DNA of 64,000 nucleotides. It comes from Colletotrichum lupini. Taxonomy: Eukaryota > Ascomycota > Sordariomycetes > Glomerellales > Glomerellaceae. A model generated the notes under the pieces. It worked only from the letters and a program-made list of their open reading frames with translations, searched no databases and was not told the DNA's origin. Both the position numbers and the translations under genes were made by a program. Location of the stretch: assembly GCF_023278565.1 (NCBI RefSeq), contig NC_064676.1:2976001-3040000 (forward strand), in the 5' to 3' direction. Positions 22,532 to 35,500 of the stretch are shown here, in pieces (within the stretch, counting starts at the first letter, position 1; each line of letters starts with the position of its first letter).

Positions 22532-24526
22532 CTATGCCTCCACCGCAACAGCCGGGGCGCTGACTGCTGCTAGCTCGGGCTGGTTGAGCTCCTCCTCCTC
22601 GGCGATCTCGCCGCCTGCTTCGCGTTCAGCCCAGGCTCCCCAGAGGCCACGCTTGGCTCGGACTTTGATAGGTGCGCCGAGTGTCTCGCCCTGCTCAACC
22701 TTGATCGCGTCCTTCGTGGCCAAGACCAGACATTCGAAAAACATCTTGGTGGCGTCAGCCTTCGTCGTTCTCCCCTCGGGAAGGAGGTCTTGGAAGACCA
22801 CGGCAGTCTTCTTGCGCTTGTCGGCGTCGTGCTCGGCGTCGGGGCCAAAAATGTCTCTTAGCACGTGGACAGCGTGCTTGGTACCCATAGAAACCGGACC
22901 ACTGTCCTGAGGGTGGACGGCAGGAGCTGTTGTCTCGTCAAAGTCGGGCATGGCGCTGCCTTCGCGCGAAACAGGTCGGCCGGTGTTGTCGTCGTCTCCT
23001 CCAAAAGCAATGCCCTCCTCATCAGCCGGGATCTCAAGAATAGTGCCATCGGCCGCTATGCTTTGGTTGCCCAACCCGGCATCTTCGACAGCAAACGCGT
23101 CATCCTCTTCGACATTCAGGCGAGGCGACTTGGATGTGGCGCCGTTGTCACTCTCCACATCAGCGATTCCGCTATCCCGCTTCCTCTTCAACTCGTTTGA
23201 TCGGCTGACAGCCTCGAGGGAAAGCATTCCTCTCAGCTCAGGTGCCCAACCGGCACTGCGACCGTCAAGCATGATGTTGGAGACGAAGCCGCCACTCTTT
23301 TGCATCTCCATAAGAGCCAGAACGAAAGGATCTCTAGGCAAGAACGATTGAGCTCTGAGGATATTGGCGTGGTTGGCTTGTTGGTCTTTGATGTGAGTGC
23401 TTGAAAGCATCGTCTGCTCGTCAGGCAACAGAACCTTCCTCTTCTTGGCTCGTTGGGGATGACGAATGACTGTATGCTCCTCCTCCTCATCTGGCTCATA
23501 GAGATCTGTGTGCTGGATACGGGAGTACTCCTCCTCAACTTCTCTCGCGAACTCCGGGTCGATTTCCGACAGTGGTGATTCGGAGATACGACCACGAGGC
23601 ATATCCAGAGGACCGCCAGCAAGACCGGGAACAACAGATTGATCGCCGAGAGGGAATTGGAAGTCGTCATCGCCCATTTGAATGTCACCCTCCTCGTCAG
23701 CGATACGGACGGTGTCGTCGCCAAAGTCAAGGTTCAGACCCAGTGAAGGCTCACGTTCGGTCTGGTCCTTGCCTCGCGGCATGATGTCGAGCTCGCTGAA
23801 CATGTCGTCCTCGACTGAGCGAGCCAGAGGCGCGTCTCTTCCCATTTCGATGGTCGTATCCATGCGGGTGGGTCGCTCATCAATGTCCATGCCAAAGTCG
23901 AGTTCAAGATCGAGATCTTCCATAGGTGCAAGCTCCAGTTCGTCATCGAGGGTGTCCGCCTGGTTGAGGAATTGGCTGTTGTTGAAATCCTCTTGAAGGT
24001 TAATGTCGCGGTTGCTGACACGCCCCTTGCGACCGACTGGAGTAGCTGTGACATCGTCCATTTGCGACAAAAGCCAAGCGGCATCAGGAGGCGGCGGGAG
24101 ATCCAGGTTGTCTAGTGGAGTAATCTTGTCAGGCAGCAGCAGCGCTTCGCGGTTGTTGACGTAGAGATTGGCGGCTGCCATGTCGTGATTGTCACTCGAG
24201 CGGAAGGCCTACACAAGTCAGTAAAACGCGTCAAATATCCAAGTAGAAGGCAAGAAGCGCACCATCTTGATCTTCATTGAAGCCTCATTGCAATCCTCGA
24301 GCAGATAACGGGCTTTGCGATTGTAGATTCTGACAACACCCAGCAGCAACTGGCCACTTAAACGAAGAGCCATCGGGGCCTGGCCAGGCGTAATGATAGC
24401 CTCTACACTGTCCGGCAGGTTGGACTGCAAAATGTGCGTCTTTGAAAGCTTGCGCTCAATGTTGGCCGACAGCCAAACGCGGGCCAACGGCCCGCTCTTC
24501 TGGAGAAGCGTCTCCGAATAGAACAT
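22532..24526 (-). CDS. RAD21: Cohesin alpha-kleisin subunit RAD21/SCC1
   Basis: Exons 24526-24263 and 24208-22532 give 646 aa (donor GTGCGC, acceptor GTGTAG). The protein closes the cohesin ring by joining the SMC1 and SMC3 heads. The N-terminal Rad21/Rec8 domain is clear from the first residue: [20 protein letters not shown], then [14 protein letters not shown] and [20 protein letters not shown]. The middle is long, acidic and disordered. The C-terminal winged-helix contains [27 protein letters not shown] and [22 protein letters not shown] (206-212) resembles the separase consensus SxExGR. An upstream in-frame ATG at 24580 would add 18 residues, but the conserved start is MFYSE. It is the mitotic kleisin rather than REC8, judging from its close match at both ends. 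Confidence 0.95.
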
Positions 24527-26291
24527 GGCGGCGACAACGATTCGTGACGCGAGGGTGTTGATGCAAGAGGCAAGAAGCAAGAGCTACTCCTCGTTAGGTA
24601 TATAGGCAGCGACGCGCGCCGGTGTTGGAGGGGTGGTTGCGGAAGCTCTCGTAAACACGAAAACGCGTTGTTATGGGAAATCGGGTCGCGTTGGGGATGT
24701 AGCGGTCGGGGCGAAGTCTAACACGCGCGGAGTACGAGGCGCGGTGACATGAAGCAAGTCGTGAGGATCGCGAAAGGCTGAAAAGTAAGTTGCAGCGATA
24801 GCAATAGTAGCAAGAGCGCGATGTGCAGCGATGAGGGAGATGGAGGAAATGAGCAGGACGGGGGGAGTCAAGGTGTGGTGGTCTTCTCTCTCTCGACGCC
24901 GTGCCGGTGGACGCAAATTGACGGGGCTGGGATTGGGCAGGGATTGGTCCGCGCAGAATTTGGTGGCACCAGCCACATCACGTGAGACCGTTGCTCCGCT
25001 CTTGGATCATCAACTTGCTGACCCGGCGACCATCCCGGAAGCAGCGGGTCATAGGTATCTGCCCGTCCTGTGACGGTGTGAAGAGTACATGGCAGGGATG
25101 CCAACTTCCCATGCCTTATCTAATCATTTTCAGGTACGAGGAGGAACGGAGCTTTACCAATAAGGAAGCTGTAAGTCGAAGCAGGCACCATGCATGGTGA
25201 ATACCACTTGAGGTGTCAAGGTACCGCGGAACATGCAGCTCGAGTTGGGTTTCTAACAGGATATCCTTTTGCCTCGTTCATCTCACCCACAACGCATCGT
25301 TCATATGCGGTAAACACCTGAGCTGCAGCTACTACTGTAAGCTGAGCTGAGGAATCTCGAGGCGAGGAGTTCCTACTGCTAAAGGTCCGTTTGGAGATAC
25401 ACATGAGATGAAACCAAAATTGGGTAGTGTGAGCTCTCGAGATATCATTGGAGGCCCAGTGTCTCCAATTTGAATCCCCAACATGATCACCATGCTTTGG
25501 GACCTGGAGGCCCTGGCTAAATCTGGCGTGCAGCAAGTCAAATTGTCTTTCAAAGATGAATGTTGGTGTCACCTCGCGCTGCGATTTGAAGGCTCTAGAA
25601 ACTCACTCGGTGCAACTGTCCTCGATGGTGAAAGGCCCCGTGCATTTTCTCTCCCATACAAACTTGAGCAAGGCAGGAGTAGTACGATAGGTACACTGGC
25701 ATTGGCACCAAGTCGTCAAATTAGAACCGTTCGTTCCCTTGTATACCTACCTATGGCATGGATAACTTGACGTTGCAGCCATGAGACATGTAACTGATAT
25801 CGTGCATGCCCATGTCTGGATTGCTTACGGCACTGGAGCAGCCATCCACGGGGATGTGCGGAGCGGCGACACTGATCCCGAGTCCTCGTTCCAGGGCCCC
25901 CTGTACAACAGCCACGGACCCGCCGTACTAAGCGTCGCGTTGGCACGCCGCACGCCCTGTCCCTGGTACCAGATTTGGCCATGCATCTGCTACCTATTCC
26001 AGCCGAAGGCACACGTTTTCTCATCTTTTACCACGACATCCGCTTGCCTTCACTCAGTCACCAGCTTCCACGAAACTATGTCTTCGGACCTAGCTCCCCG
26101 CAATTGATACCTTGGCGACGAAGGACCTTTAGTCCTCCCAAATCGAACGTACTCTGACTTCCGACGACATATCCTTTCGCTTGGGCGCATGCCTCCTTTT
26201 CGCTTCGTACACTGACAGATGATCGGCGCTGGGCGTTCTGCAACTATTCCAAGGCCGTGACCGAGGGATTTCTGCCTCGCCATACGCAGAT
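24527..26291. other. Divergent intergenic region between RAD21 and PMR1
   Basis: About 1.8 kb. The RAD21 side is GC-rich with the MluI boxes. The PMR1 side holds no recognised element. No gene was supported. Confidence 0.5.
24663..24668. promoter_or_regulatory. MluI cell-cycle box (ACGCGT) upstream of RAD21
   Basis: A palindromic ACGCGT lies 137 nt before the RAD21 start. TCGCGT is at 24686-24691, further ACGCG-like words are at about 24547 and 24611, and another ACGCGT is in RAD21 intron 1 (24226-24231). ACGCGT is the site of the MBF (Mbp1-Swi6) G1/S regulator, which controls yeast MCD1/SCC1. The regulatory role here is inferred. Confidence 0.5.
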
Positions 26292-29200
26292 ATGCAGTGG
26301 CCGTGGCATAAAAGGAAGGGTTCCGACGATGGCGAAGCTTTATTGCCTCTGGCGGCCAAGATGCCGAGCATCAATGGTTTGACCATGGAACCTATGGAGA
26401 CGGAATCATCGCGATCTAGGCCAGGCCACATTCGAACCACATCAGCGCAATCAAGAGTAATGGGCTCCCTTAACTTCCATATCCTCATTATCTAGCTAAT
26501 CTCTGTCTGCATAGAGCACCGCCGACGAGTTCTCCTCGATGAGTTCCGCAGAAGCCGCCAGCCGCCTTCAAACGTCACTTACCCACGGTCTATCGCCAAC
26601 CGAAGCCTTGACTCGACTCAGCGACTACGGTCCGAACGAGATCCCTCACGAACCCCCAGAACCGCTATGGCTTCGTTTCATCAAACAATTCCAAGAGCCG
26701 CTTATTTTATTGTTGCTCGTGTCGGCCGGAGCGTCCTTGTTTTTGGGCAACATGGATGATGCAGTCAGCATCACAGTCGCCGTGACCATCGTGGTCTCGG
26801 TCGGTTTTGTGCAAGAATACCGCTCAGAGAAGTCGATAGAGGCTCTTAGTCACTTGGTTCCGGCCCATGCCCATCTGGTCCGCTCAGCTATCAGCAAGAC
26901 ACCCGGCAGCGCCAAAACTCCGACTTGGCCGCCACAGGGACCTATGGACGGCACAGAGTCAGTTGGATCTACCACGCCTGGGGAAGAAATGCTGGAAGCA
27001 ACCTCATCAAAGGTCATGGCCTCACAGCTTGTGCCGGGAGATTTGGTCTACTTCACCACGGGCGATCGTATTCCGGCGGATATTCGGGTCACCAAGGCAG
27101 CAGATCTCACGATTGATGAGTCAAATCTCACAGGAGAAAACGAGCCTGTGCGGATCACCGCAGAGACGAAGGCGCGGAGCCTCTTATCTCCTGCATATGG
27201 TGCAGACACGCTTCAGCTTCCGAGCCCATCTGCCTTGTCCGACAATCGTGATGCAGGTGGGAGTGGCGAGAATAACATCGCCTGGATGGGCACGCTGGTG
27301 AGGTCTGGTCACGGCCAAGGCATTGTTTTTGCAACGGGCGGACAAACCAACTTCGGAACAATTGCGACTAGCGTGTCTGGAACAGAGAGTCCTCGTTCGC
27401 CTCTCCAACTCTCCATGGACGACCTAGGCTCTCAGCTCAGCAAAGCCTCGTTCGTGGTCATTGGACTCATTTCGCTAGTCGGCTGGCTTCAAGGAAAGAA
27501 GCTGTTGGAAATCTTTACTATTTCGATTTCTCTTGCTGTTGCAGCTATTCCGGAAGGTCTGCCAATTATCGTAACCGTAACCCTGGCTCTGGGCGTTCAT
27601 AGAATGGCTCGCCATAACGCCATCGTACGCAGAATGCCCAAGGTAGAGACTTTGGGTTCAGTAAATGTTGTTTGTACCGACAAGACAGGTGTGTGGTAGA
27701 AGGACTAGAGGGAGATTGAACCAGCTGGTTGCTGACATGCCGCAGGTACTCTTACCATGAACCACATGACAACCGCCAAAATGTGGTACTTTGGTGCTAA
27801 CGATGCCATTGATGTCGAGTCCGATGATGAAGCGACGGAAACCAAGCCCGATCCTGCTACTCTACGTATTTTACGGATTGGTAACATTGCGAACAATGGT
27901 CGCTTAGCACAGCAGTATACTGAAAACGGTGCAGCTGCAAGAGCTGTGTTATCGTCAACTCAAGGAGCTGACTTCACTTCGACTTACACGCGCTGGTGTG
28001 GCCAACCTACGGACGTTGCCATGCTCGACTTGCTTGACAGATTCAAGGAACATGACGTTCGCGAGTCTATCGGCCCGCGTCTGACGGAGACCCCCTTCAG
28101 TTCTGAGCGGAAATGGATGGGTGTTACCATTGGAACTAACAATAAGGAGTTCGCCTACATGAAAGGATCCATCGACAGAATCCTCGAAGCTTGTGACACC
28201 TATCTTACTCGGGACGGCCGAGAGATTGTCCTTGACTCTACGCGTCGTGAAGAGGCCCTGCAAGCTGCTGAGACTATGGCGTCAAAGGGCCTCCGCGTAC
28301 TTGCATTCGCCAGCGGCGCAGTTTCTAGATCTAGGGGCAGAACAGCACTTGCGCCGACTAGCCGAACCAACACTCCCCAACCCGTCGACGAAACCTACAG
28401 GGGCTTGACGTTTGCTGGTCTGGTCGGCATGAGCGATCCGCCAAGGCCAGGAGTTGGCAAGTCAATTAGGAGGCTTCTGCGTGGAGGTGTCAGAGTCGTC
28501 ATGATAACAGGAGATGCCGAGACGACCGCCGTGGCGATTGGCAGGCAGCTTGGCATGCCGATTGCGAAGCCAATCGAATACGCCTCTAATCAAGCTGCAG
28601 TTCGGCCAGTCCTGAGGGGAGAGGACGTTGATAATATGTCAGAAGAGGAGCTCTCCCACGCCATTCAGCACACCACCATCTTTGCTCGCACGAATCCGGA
28701 CCATAAGCTCAAGATCATTCGGGCTTTCCAGGCCAGAGGTGATATTGTCGCCATGACTGGAGACGGCGTCAATGACGCACCAGCACTGAAAAGAGCGGAC
28801 ATCGGCATCTCGATGGGCTTACACGGGACTGATGTGGCCAAGGAGGCTGCCGATATGATTCTCACGGATGACGATTTCTCAACGATCCTTAGAGCAATCG
28901 AAGAGGGCAAGGGAATCTTCAACAATATCCAGAACTTTTTGACATTCCAGCTGAGCACAAGCGCAGCCGGTTTGTCTCTGGTACTTATCTGCACAATACT
29001 CGGATTCAAATCGCCGCTGAATGCTATGCAGATCCTTTGGATCAGTAAGTCTTTTCACTTCTAGAGAAGGTTGTGCCCAGACTAACAATATCCCAGACAT
29101 CATCATGGATGGCCCACCTGCTCAGTCTCTTGGCGTAGAATCCGTTGATGCCGATGTAATGAATCGGCCTCCTCGGAAGCGGAACGATGCGGTACTCACG

Positions 29201-29635
29201 AGGGCTCTGCTCTACAGGGTAATGACCTCGGCATTCATCATTATGGCGGGCACGATGCTCGTATATAGACGCGAGATGCTTGCCGATGGCGAGGTTAATC
29301 GCCGCGACACAACCATGACCTTTACTTGCTTTGTATTTTTTGACATGTTCAACGCAATGGCCTGCCGATCCGAATCAAAGTCAGTTCTGCGAGGCGAGGT
29401 TGGGCTCTTCTCAAACACCTTATTCAACTGGGCAGTCTCTCTCAGCATTGCAGGCCAGTTGCTTGTCATTTACTTCCCTTGGCTCCAGGAGGTTTTCCAG
29501 ACAGAGGCTTTGAGCTTATTCGACCTGTTGGGGCTTTTGATGCTTTGCAGCACGGTGTTTTGGGCGGATGAGTTTAGAAAGTACTGGAAGTATGCCAGAC
29601 GGCGCATGGGGGGCGGTTACAGTCAGGCAGTGTAG
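26292..29635 (+). CDS. PMR1: Golgi Ca2+/Mn2+-transporting P-type ATPase
   Basis: Exons 26292-26456, 26515-27688, 27746-29044 and 29097-29635 give 1058 aa. This P2A (SPCA-type) pump loads the Golgi with Ca2+ and Mn2+. Seen in order: actuator loop NLTGEN (260-264), M4 motif AIPEGLP (399-405), phosphorylation motif DKTGTLT with Asp444 (split by intron 2 after DKT), hinge [12 protein letters not shown], and M6 [15 protein letters not shown]. In M6, Asn880, Asp884 and Gln889 match the yeast Pmr1 residues for ion binding and Mn2+ selectivity. Intron 3 splits the Asn880 codon. It is about 100 residues longer than yeast Pmr1, owing to Ser/Thr/Pro-rich inserts in the actuator (about 180-215 and 275-310) and nucleotide domains and a 55-aa N-terminus. 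All catalytic residues are intact. Confidence 0.96.
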
Positions 29636-30011
29636 ACTAAGACGCGGAAGTATCACTCATGCGAAGGTACGGGGGAATCGTACCAGTCAACGGCCTTAGC
29701 ATATATATAAAACTCTGAATACGGTAAATAATTTTAACGGCCTTCTCAAAATTCAATTACAAAATCACTACCTGCTTTCGTCCGATGCTCTGGAATAGGA
29801 CAGCTGTGCAGATCAGCCCAAAGTATGTTCCTCCCTTGCGCCCACACCTTAACCTCGCTTATCGGTGAACTAGGTTCACCGAACCTCCTACCTAGCACTT
29901 CGGGCCAGCTAACACCTTGACCTGGACCTCAACCCTCACGGCACAGACAACACCCCCCTACCTCTGCTGGCAGGCCAAGGTAGCTATGCACCCGTCAGCT
30001 AGCTCGCGCCA
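29636..30011. other. Spacer between PMR1 and COG4
   Basis: A 376-nt gap carrying the PMR1 3' end (AT-rich, 29700-29765) and the COG4 promoter. An ATG at 29986 opens a frame that overlaps the COG4 start out of frame, so it would be an overlapping uORF if transcribed. Confidence 0.5.
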
Positions 30012-32527
30012 ATGTCAACACTCACGAATGGCGTTTCCTCCCATCGCGCGGACAGCGACAATGCCGCCGACGGCGCACACAGCAGCGCTGCGGCCCGACC
30101 CAGCTGTAGCGGCACCAGCAGCATCTACGCAGCATCGAGCGTCGCCGAGGTGCATGCTGCCCTCGAAGCTCTCCACGCCCGCGAATCTACAATCACCAGC
30201 CGTCTCGACGCACTCCTAGGCTCCCAGGCCGACCTCGCCCGCGAATTAGGACGACTAGACCTGCTGCGCGCGGGGCTCGGTAGTCAGGTCATTGCTGCCC
30301 GGTCCGTTGGCAATGACATGCTCTCGACGGCCGCGGACACGGCGGGGCGGCTGAGCAATAAGGTGAAGGAGCTGGACTTGGAGAAGAGCCGGGTCGAGGA
30401 TACACTCGAGGTTGTGAAGCAGGTCGTCGAGCTCAAGGCTTGTGTCCAGGGCGTCGTGGGCAGCATGGGTGCCCCGCAGGACTGGGAGGCGGCCGCGGCG
30501 TACCTTGCGCGGGCGGCGCAGGTGCCGGAAGATATCACCAAGGGCAAATTTGCGGCGTCGATTGTACCGTCCGTCGAGGTTCCCGACCCCCCGTGGGTGA
30601 CGCTCGAGAACGCCAAGGAGAGTCTATGCGGGCTGTTCCTCAGGGAGTTCGAGAAGGCGACCAAGGAGGGAGACGGTGCCAAGGTGACGAGGTTCTTCAA
30701 GCTGTTCCCGCTCATTGGAAGAGGAGACGTTGGTCTGGACGTATATGGGCGGTATGTTTGCCAAGGCGTGGCCGGTACGGCGCGATCGGTATTGAAGGAG
30801 AGTCCCGGTGTCCAGGCGAGGAAAGAAGGCTTCTTCTATGCGAATGCTCTCACCAGATTGTTCGACCATATTGCACGCATTGTGGAAGGTCACGGAGGTC
30901 TTGTGGAGCTGCATTATGGATCTGGCAAGATGGTTCGTGTCATTGAGCGTTTGCAGCAGGAGGCCGACGTACAAGGAGGCATTGTCCTCGACTCGTGGAG
31001 CGATGAGCGAGACGTGGACAGGCGGCTCAAGGACGTCAAGAGCTACCCCTTTTCTTTCTTGGTGCAGAGCTTCCTCCCTCAACAGAGAGGCGGAACCCCG
31101 CGGGTCAACTCGCCTGCCATGGGCGCCGGCGCGAACCCGCGAGCTAGTGAGGATGAGGGCGTCAACATGAAGGAGGTCGATGGCCTTCTAAGTGAGATCG
31201 CAATCATGCTCGGCCGGTGGTCTCTATACTCCAAGTTCCTAGCAGGAAAGACTCGCGTAAGTTGATTGCCTCCCTACTACTACGAACACGTTACTAACGA
31301 CTCCTTTAGGACCCATCTACACCCGACGACGCTCCCCTGTCCGTGCCGGAAGTTGTCGTCAAGTCCAACCTCAGGAAGAAGGTTTCGGACAAGCTTACAT
31401 CCCCCTATAACATCATGATGACTTTCTTCTTCCGAAGATCAGTCGAAAAGGCGTTCCAACTGGACGAGTCGCCAGCGAGCAGCCTGTCTCTCAGTATGAA
31501 CAAGCACATTGACACAAACCAAGCATTCATCATCTCTGCGGTTGACGACGTCATGTACGTCGTCAGTGCCGTTATCCAAAAGTCAATATCGACATCTCAA
31601 AGAGACGTCATCTCATCCGTCATTCCCACCATCGGTCGCGTCCTCGGCTCAGACTTTGTCGGCATGATTCAACGAAAGATGCGAGACGAGTCCTACCCCA
31701 AACCAATTGTGCAAGGAGGATTCCCGCCAGAAGACAGGATCATCCAGTTCATCGTCCTCATCAACAGTCTTGATACTGCCAATGAGTACCTCGGACGAAT
31801 CATTACGACCAACGTCGGAAGCACAAACGACCCGCCAAAGGTAAATGGCGATGCTCATGAGGCATCACTTAGAGACACATTCCCTTTCGACAAGGACGTT
31901 GCTTTCGTGGCTTCTGCTCTCAACACACTGCAAAGCTCCTTCACCACGAAGACCACCGAGCTTCTCAACGAGGGACTCCAGGTTCTCTTCAAGCAGGTCG
32001 TTCAACCACGCCTTCGGCCTGTGCTCAGCGACACCTTCCGCGACGTGGACTACTCTTTGACGGAAGAAGAGCTAGCTGAGTTTGCTCAACAAAACGACGA
32101 GGACGAGGAGGAGATGCTAGACCAGGTGTCCCGTCGCTTTGAGCACGGCTGGGACCAACTCATGAAGCCTGTCGCGCGTCTCATGACGCCTCACACCTTT
32201 ACGACGCTCCATGACCTGACGGCGCGGTACCTCTCGCGTGTGCTCGAACGCAGGGTCTGGGATGCCCGGGCAAACGCCTATGGTGTTATCCGCATGGAGC
32301 GCGACTTCTCTAGCATCGTCAGCACCGTGTCCAAGGGCAACTACGGCGTCAGAGAGCCGTTTGCGAGGGTCTCACAGATCTTGATGGTGGCCAACATGGA
32401 AGAGGAGGAGTGGGAGGAGATTTCTGCTCAGCCGGATGACGGGGAGGAGGATGGAATGATTTGGGTTCTGACCGAAGATGAGAGGCGGCGGGCGAGGCAT
32501 CTTACGTCTAGGGAGCGTAGAGGATGA
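30012..32527 (+). CDS. COG4: Conserved oligomeric Golgi complex subunit 4
   Basis: Exons 30012-31256 and 31310-32527 join in phase 0 to 820 aa. COG tethers retrograde vesicles at the Golgi; COG4 belongs to lobe A and contacts SNAREs and Sly1. The N-terminal part is helical and coiled-coil-like (VAEVHAALEALHARESTITS, then NKVKELDLEKSRVEDTLEVV). The central COG4 domain is recognisable from FKLFPLIGRGDVGLDVYGRY, LFDHIARIVEGHG, and the NIMMTFFFRRSVEKAF region after the intron. The acidic YSLTEEELAEFAQQNDEDEE and the helical C-terminus (RVLERRVWDARANAYGVIRM) complete it. Length is close to yeast Cog4. It lies head-to-tail behind PMR1, another Golgi gene. No defects were seen. Confidence 0.93.
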
Positions 32528-35500
32528 GTTTCCATCTCGAGGGAAAGAGAAGAGATGCACTCCTCCTTTCTCAGAGAATGAGGCTTTTGTGCAAAAGAAG
32601 TGATGGGCGGATTTGGAATACAGAAAAGCTGATGAGAAATGACCTCCTTTTCACTCCAGCAAAGCGGCATTTCACGATCAAGATGTTTGCTTGGGGGTGG
32701 GTATCCAAGATACAAAGAATATTATCGAGACTGTTACAAGCATCTGTGCTGTTTAAGGATCTGCTTGATTTAATGGTGAATAGCACGGGTCAAAGACGTA
32801 TCGATCTATGGCCGCACCTGCCATCGAGTATGACAGCTCGAGGCCATTTCTTAACAACTCGACATTTTTGCCTCGTCACGTAATCCTGCCTCCTTCCTAG
32901 TAGGACCCCACCCGGCCTATACCTTCCCACACTCGAGGCTTCCATCACGATCCATACTCTACTTTGAGCAAGAGAAATCTTCTCTCAATCATCGCTACCT
33001 TCCACCTGCCATCCTCAAGTTCCCACATCTTCCATGTCACGGCCCCCCTGACCACACTATCAAAAAGCGAAGAGATGGTGGCGACATCGAAACTACGAGC
33101 AAATGTCTCAAGCAGTTGGTTTGCATGCCATGCGATGTCCTTGAACAAAACCCTGCCGTCATCTGTCGGTTGGCGTCTATTGATTGCGTTGACATCCATG
33201 ACAAGGCTGACATGATGATGGGACTCATCAGTCTTGAGCACTTAACCTGTAGGGTTAATCGATGTCTTTTTCTTCGCGTTTCCATCCTTGAAGGGGTTAG
33301 GTTGGATCAAGGAGGCTACTCCAGCTCTGACAGCCGAGCTGATCTGGAGTATCTGCAGGATGAACATATCCACGGTCATACCGCGAAGCCTGTCCCCGAG
33401 GTGTAAGTACAGATCATCTCGACTACTTGAAGTCCATTCGAGCTGACTGAACCCCAGTATCTCGGAACTCAATTTCCCTTGGTCATATATGGCCGTCGTC
33501 TATCGAGTACGAGCGCGTGTCATTAACGGGTAAGATCGACTATAGCTATGCTTTTAGGTAAGGTACTGTGAAGGCAAGTATGTCAAAAATATCCGCCACT
33601 AATCCCTGGTTGATGATCTTCACTCAGGGTGAGACTGATCGTGCCGTTTCGGAGATCAGATTTCGGCGATGTGGCCTAAGAGGCAATTCAAAAGAGCTCC
33701 ATCTTCGAATACTTAAGACGGTATCGTGCTGGCGGTGACTAAGAAGTGTCCTTGAGGAATACGCCTGCGAGGCAAACCCGCATCTTCGACAGAGACAGGT
33801 TTGTCGTGTACTCTGCGATCGCTCTGGTACATTACGAGCCGTCAAATTGCCCCTGTATTCACTCCTTATGGCCAAATTTTCACCTCCGAAGAACGAAACG
33901 TCGAACGTGTTAACAACTACACTGGTGGGAAGAACAGAAACGAGCGAGACCTCCAGACGAGCAAAACTTGTGGGAAAGGAATGAAAAGCAGGCCCAGGTA
34001 TGTTGAGCCCTCATCGAGTTGATCTGTGAGCATATCCGTATCACTTCTGACTGTAGGTCGGATTCTTTCGACTCTGTCACAACATAACGTCTATGAATGA
34101 ACGAGCAGGGCGGGCGGCACTGACTTCGTTTAGGTATCTCGTCGCTAAAAGCTAGTCACATTCCCGACCCCTCATAACCAATAGCCTGACATCGCCTTGT
34201 AACGCGGTCGCGGTAGCAGCAGAAAGCATTGCTTGAGGTCCAACCACCAAGCTTTGCAGTCTATGCAGAGAGCCGATATCATGTATAAATGGGTCCTCCA
34301 TTTCTTGTCCACTGCCTTGCTATCACCATCTCTCACGCAACATAAAAGATGGCCACGGGCTCAATCTCAACTCTCCATTCTCAGGACTAATCAAGTGAGC
34401 TCAGTCGTTGGGAGAATGCTTGGCACACTGACAGGGTCCAAGTTCCGGCGTTTCAAGGGTCACCCGCGTAGAGACGGTTCGAAACTAGCCATCGATGACG
34501 ACCGCCGCTCACCTGAAGACACTGAGGGTTCGGCAGCGTGGAACCGTTTGCGGGCCGCGACAAGAATACTCTACGATTGGTGGCGACCAACGACGGCGCG
34601 TCGTCGACTACCCCAGGATGGCCGTCGAATCACTTCAGGATCCTGAACAACTTCGAGCTCGGACCCAGGCTTCGATGCATCATCTGCTGCTCGATCGAGA
34701 CGAACTATTCTGTGCGTCGGCGGAGTCTCGAAGCTGGCCACGACTTCGGACGGACCACCATCCGTCCAATTCACCCGAGTCAGAGAACCTACACTAGCAT
34801 CTGGCAGATCGCAGCATGGTTCCAGAGGGCGTTTTTTGCAACAGAGACGCCGAGGGGACCGAAGAAGCAGAATGGTGGGACCCTGAGACTTTGCATTGCA
34901 CCAAGTCTGGATGCATTCCATGACGCCCATTATCTGCCAAGATGGCCCGACGACGTATACCAACCATACATTCTAGACGACTTGTATTCGTAAAGAGATG
35001 CTGAGGCAGGCGGCGGCCACATGCCTCTTCGGCAGCGGGAATGCCGGCCTGAACAAAGACCCTCGGTCTCGGAGCGGTAAGGAGCCAGTAACGGCAGACT
35101 CCAGAGACGGGCGGCGAGCGGAAAAGGCGCGTGGCTGGCGCCATGACGCCAAATTCCACGCGCAGAAGGACTCGGACCTGCAAGCGACGAGTATTTTTCT
35201 CTTTCTCGATTCTTTGAGTGGTCGCAGGAGAGTATCCACGGTTTCCACTGTGAGTGGATTGTCCCATTGGAGTGGGCAAGATGCAAGACCACGACATCGA
35301 CATGGTGTTAGTAGGTGGGTTTTGGACATGGATTCTCGTCGACCCTTGACATTCTGGGGTCCTTTTTCGGGTTCTTGAATATGCGGAGCTCCTACTTATG
35401 AAATGCGGGACGTTGACTGGGCGCAGAGATCGATGCGATGTAGACCTTCCTTTTGACAGTCATGCAACAGTCACCATTGGCTGGGAGGCATAGTATTACG

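Noticed and set aside
32945..33472. Two adjacent minus-strand frames (98 and 76 codons) with protein-like text such as KMWELEDGRWKVAM
   Set aside because: Tested as two exons of one gene, but the only plausible donor/acceptor pair does not restore the frame and a stop lies just before the second frame; kept only as a note in the gap entry.
34233..34993. Overlapping plus-strand frames of 137 and 151 codons
   Set aside because: Equally long frames run on the minus strand over the same DNA; no splice join or domain supports a gene.
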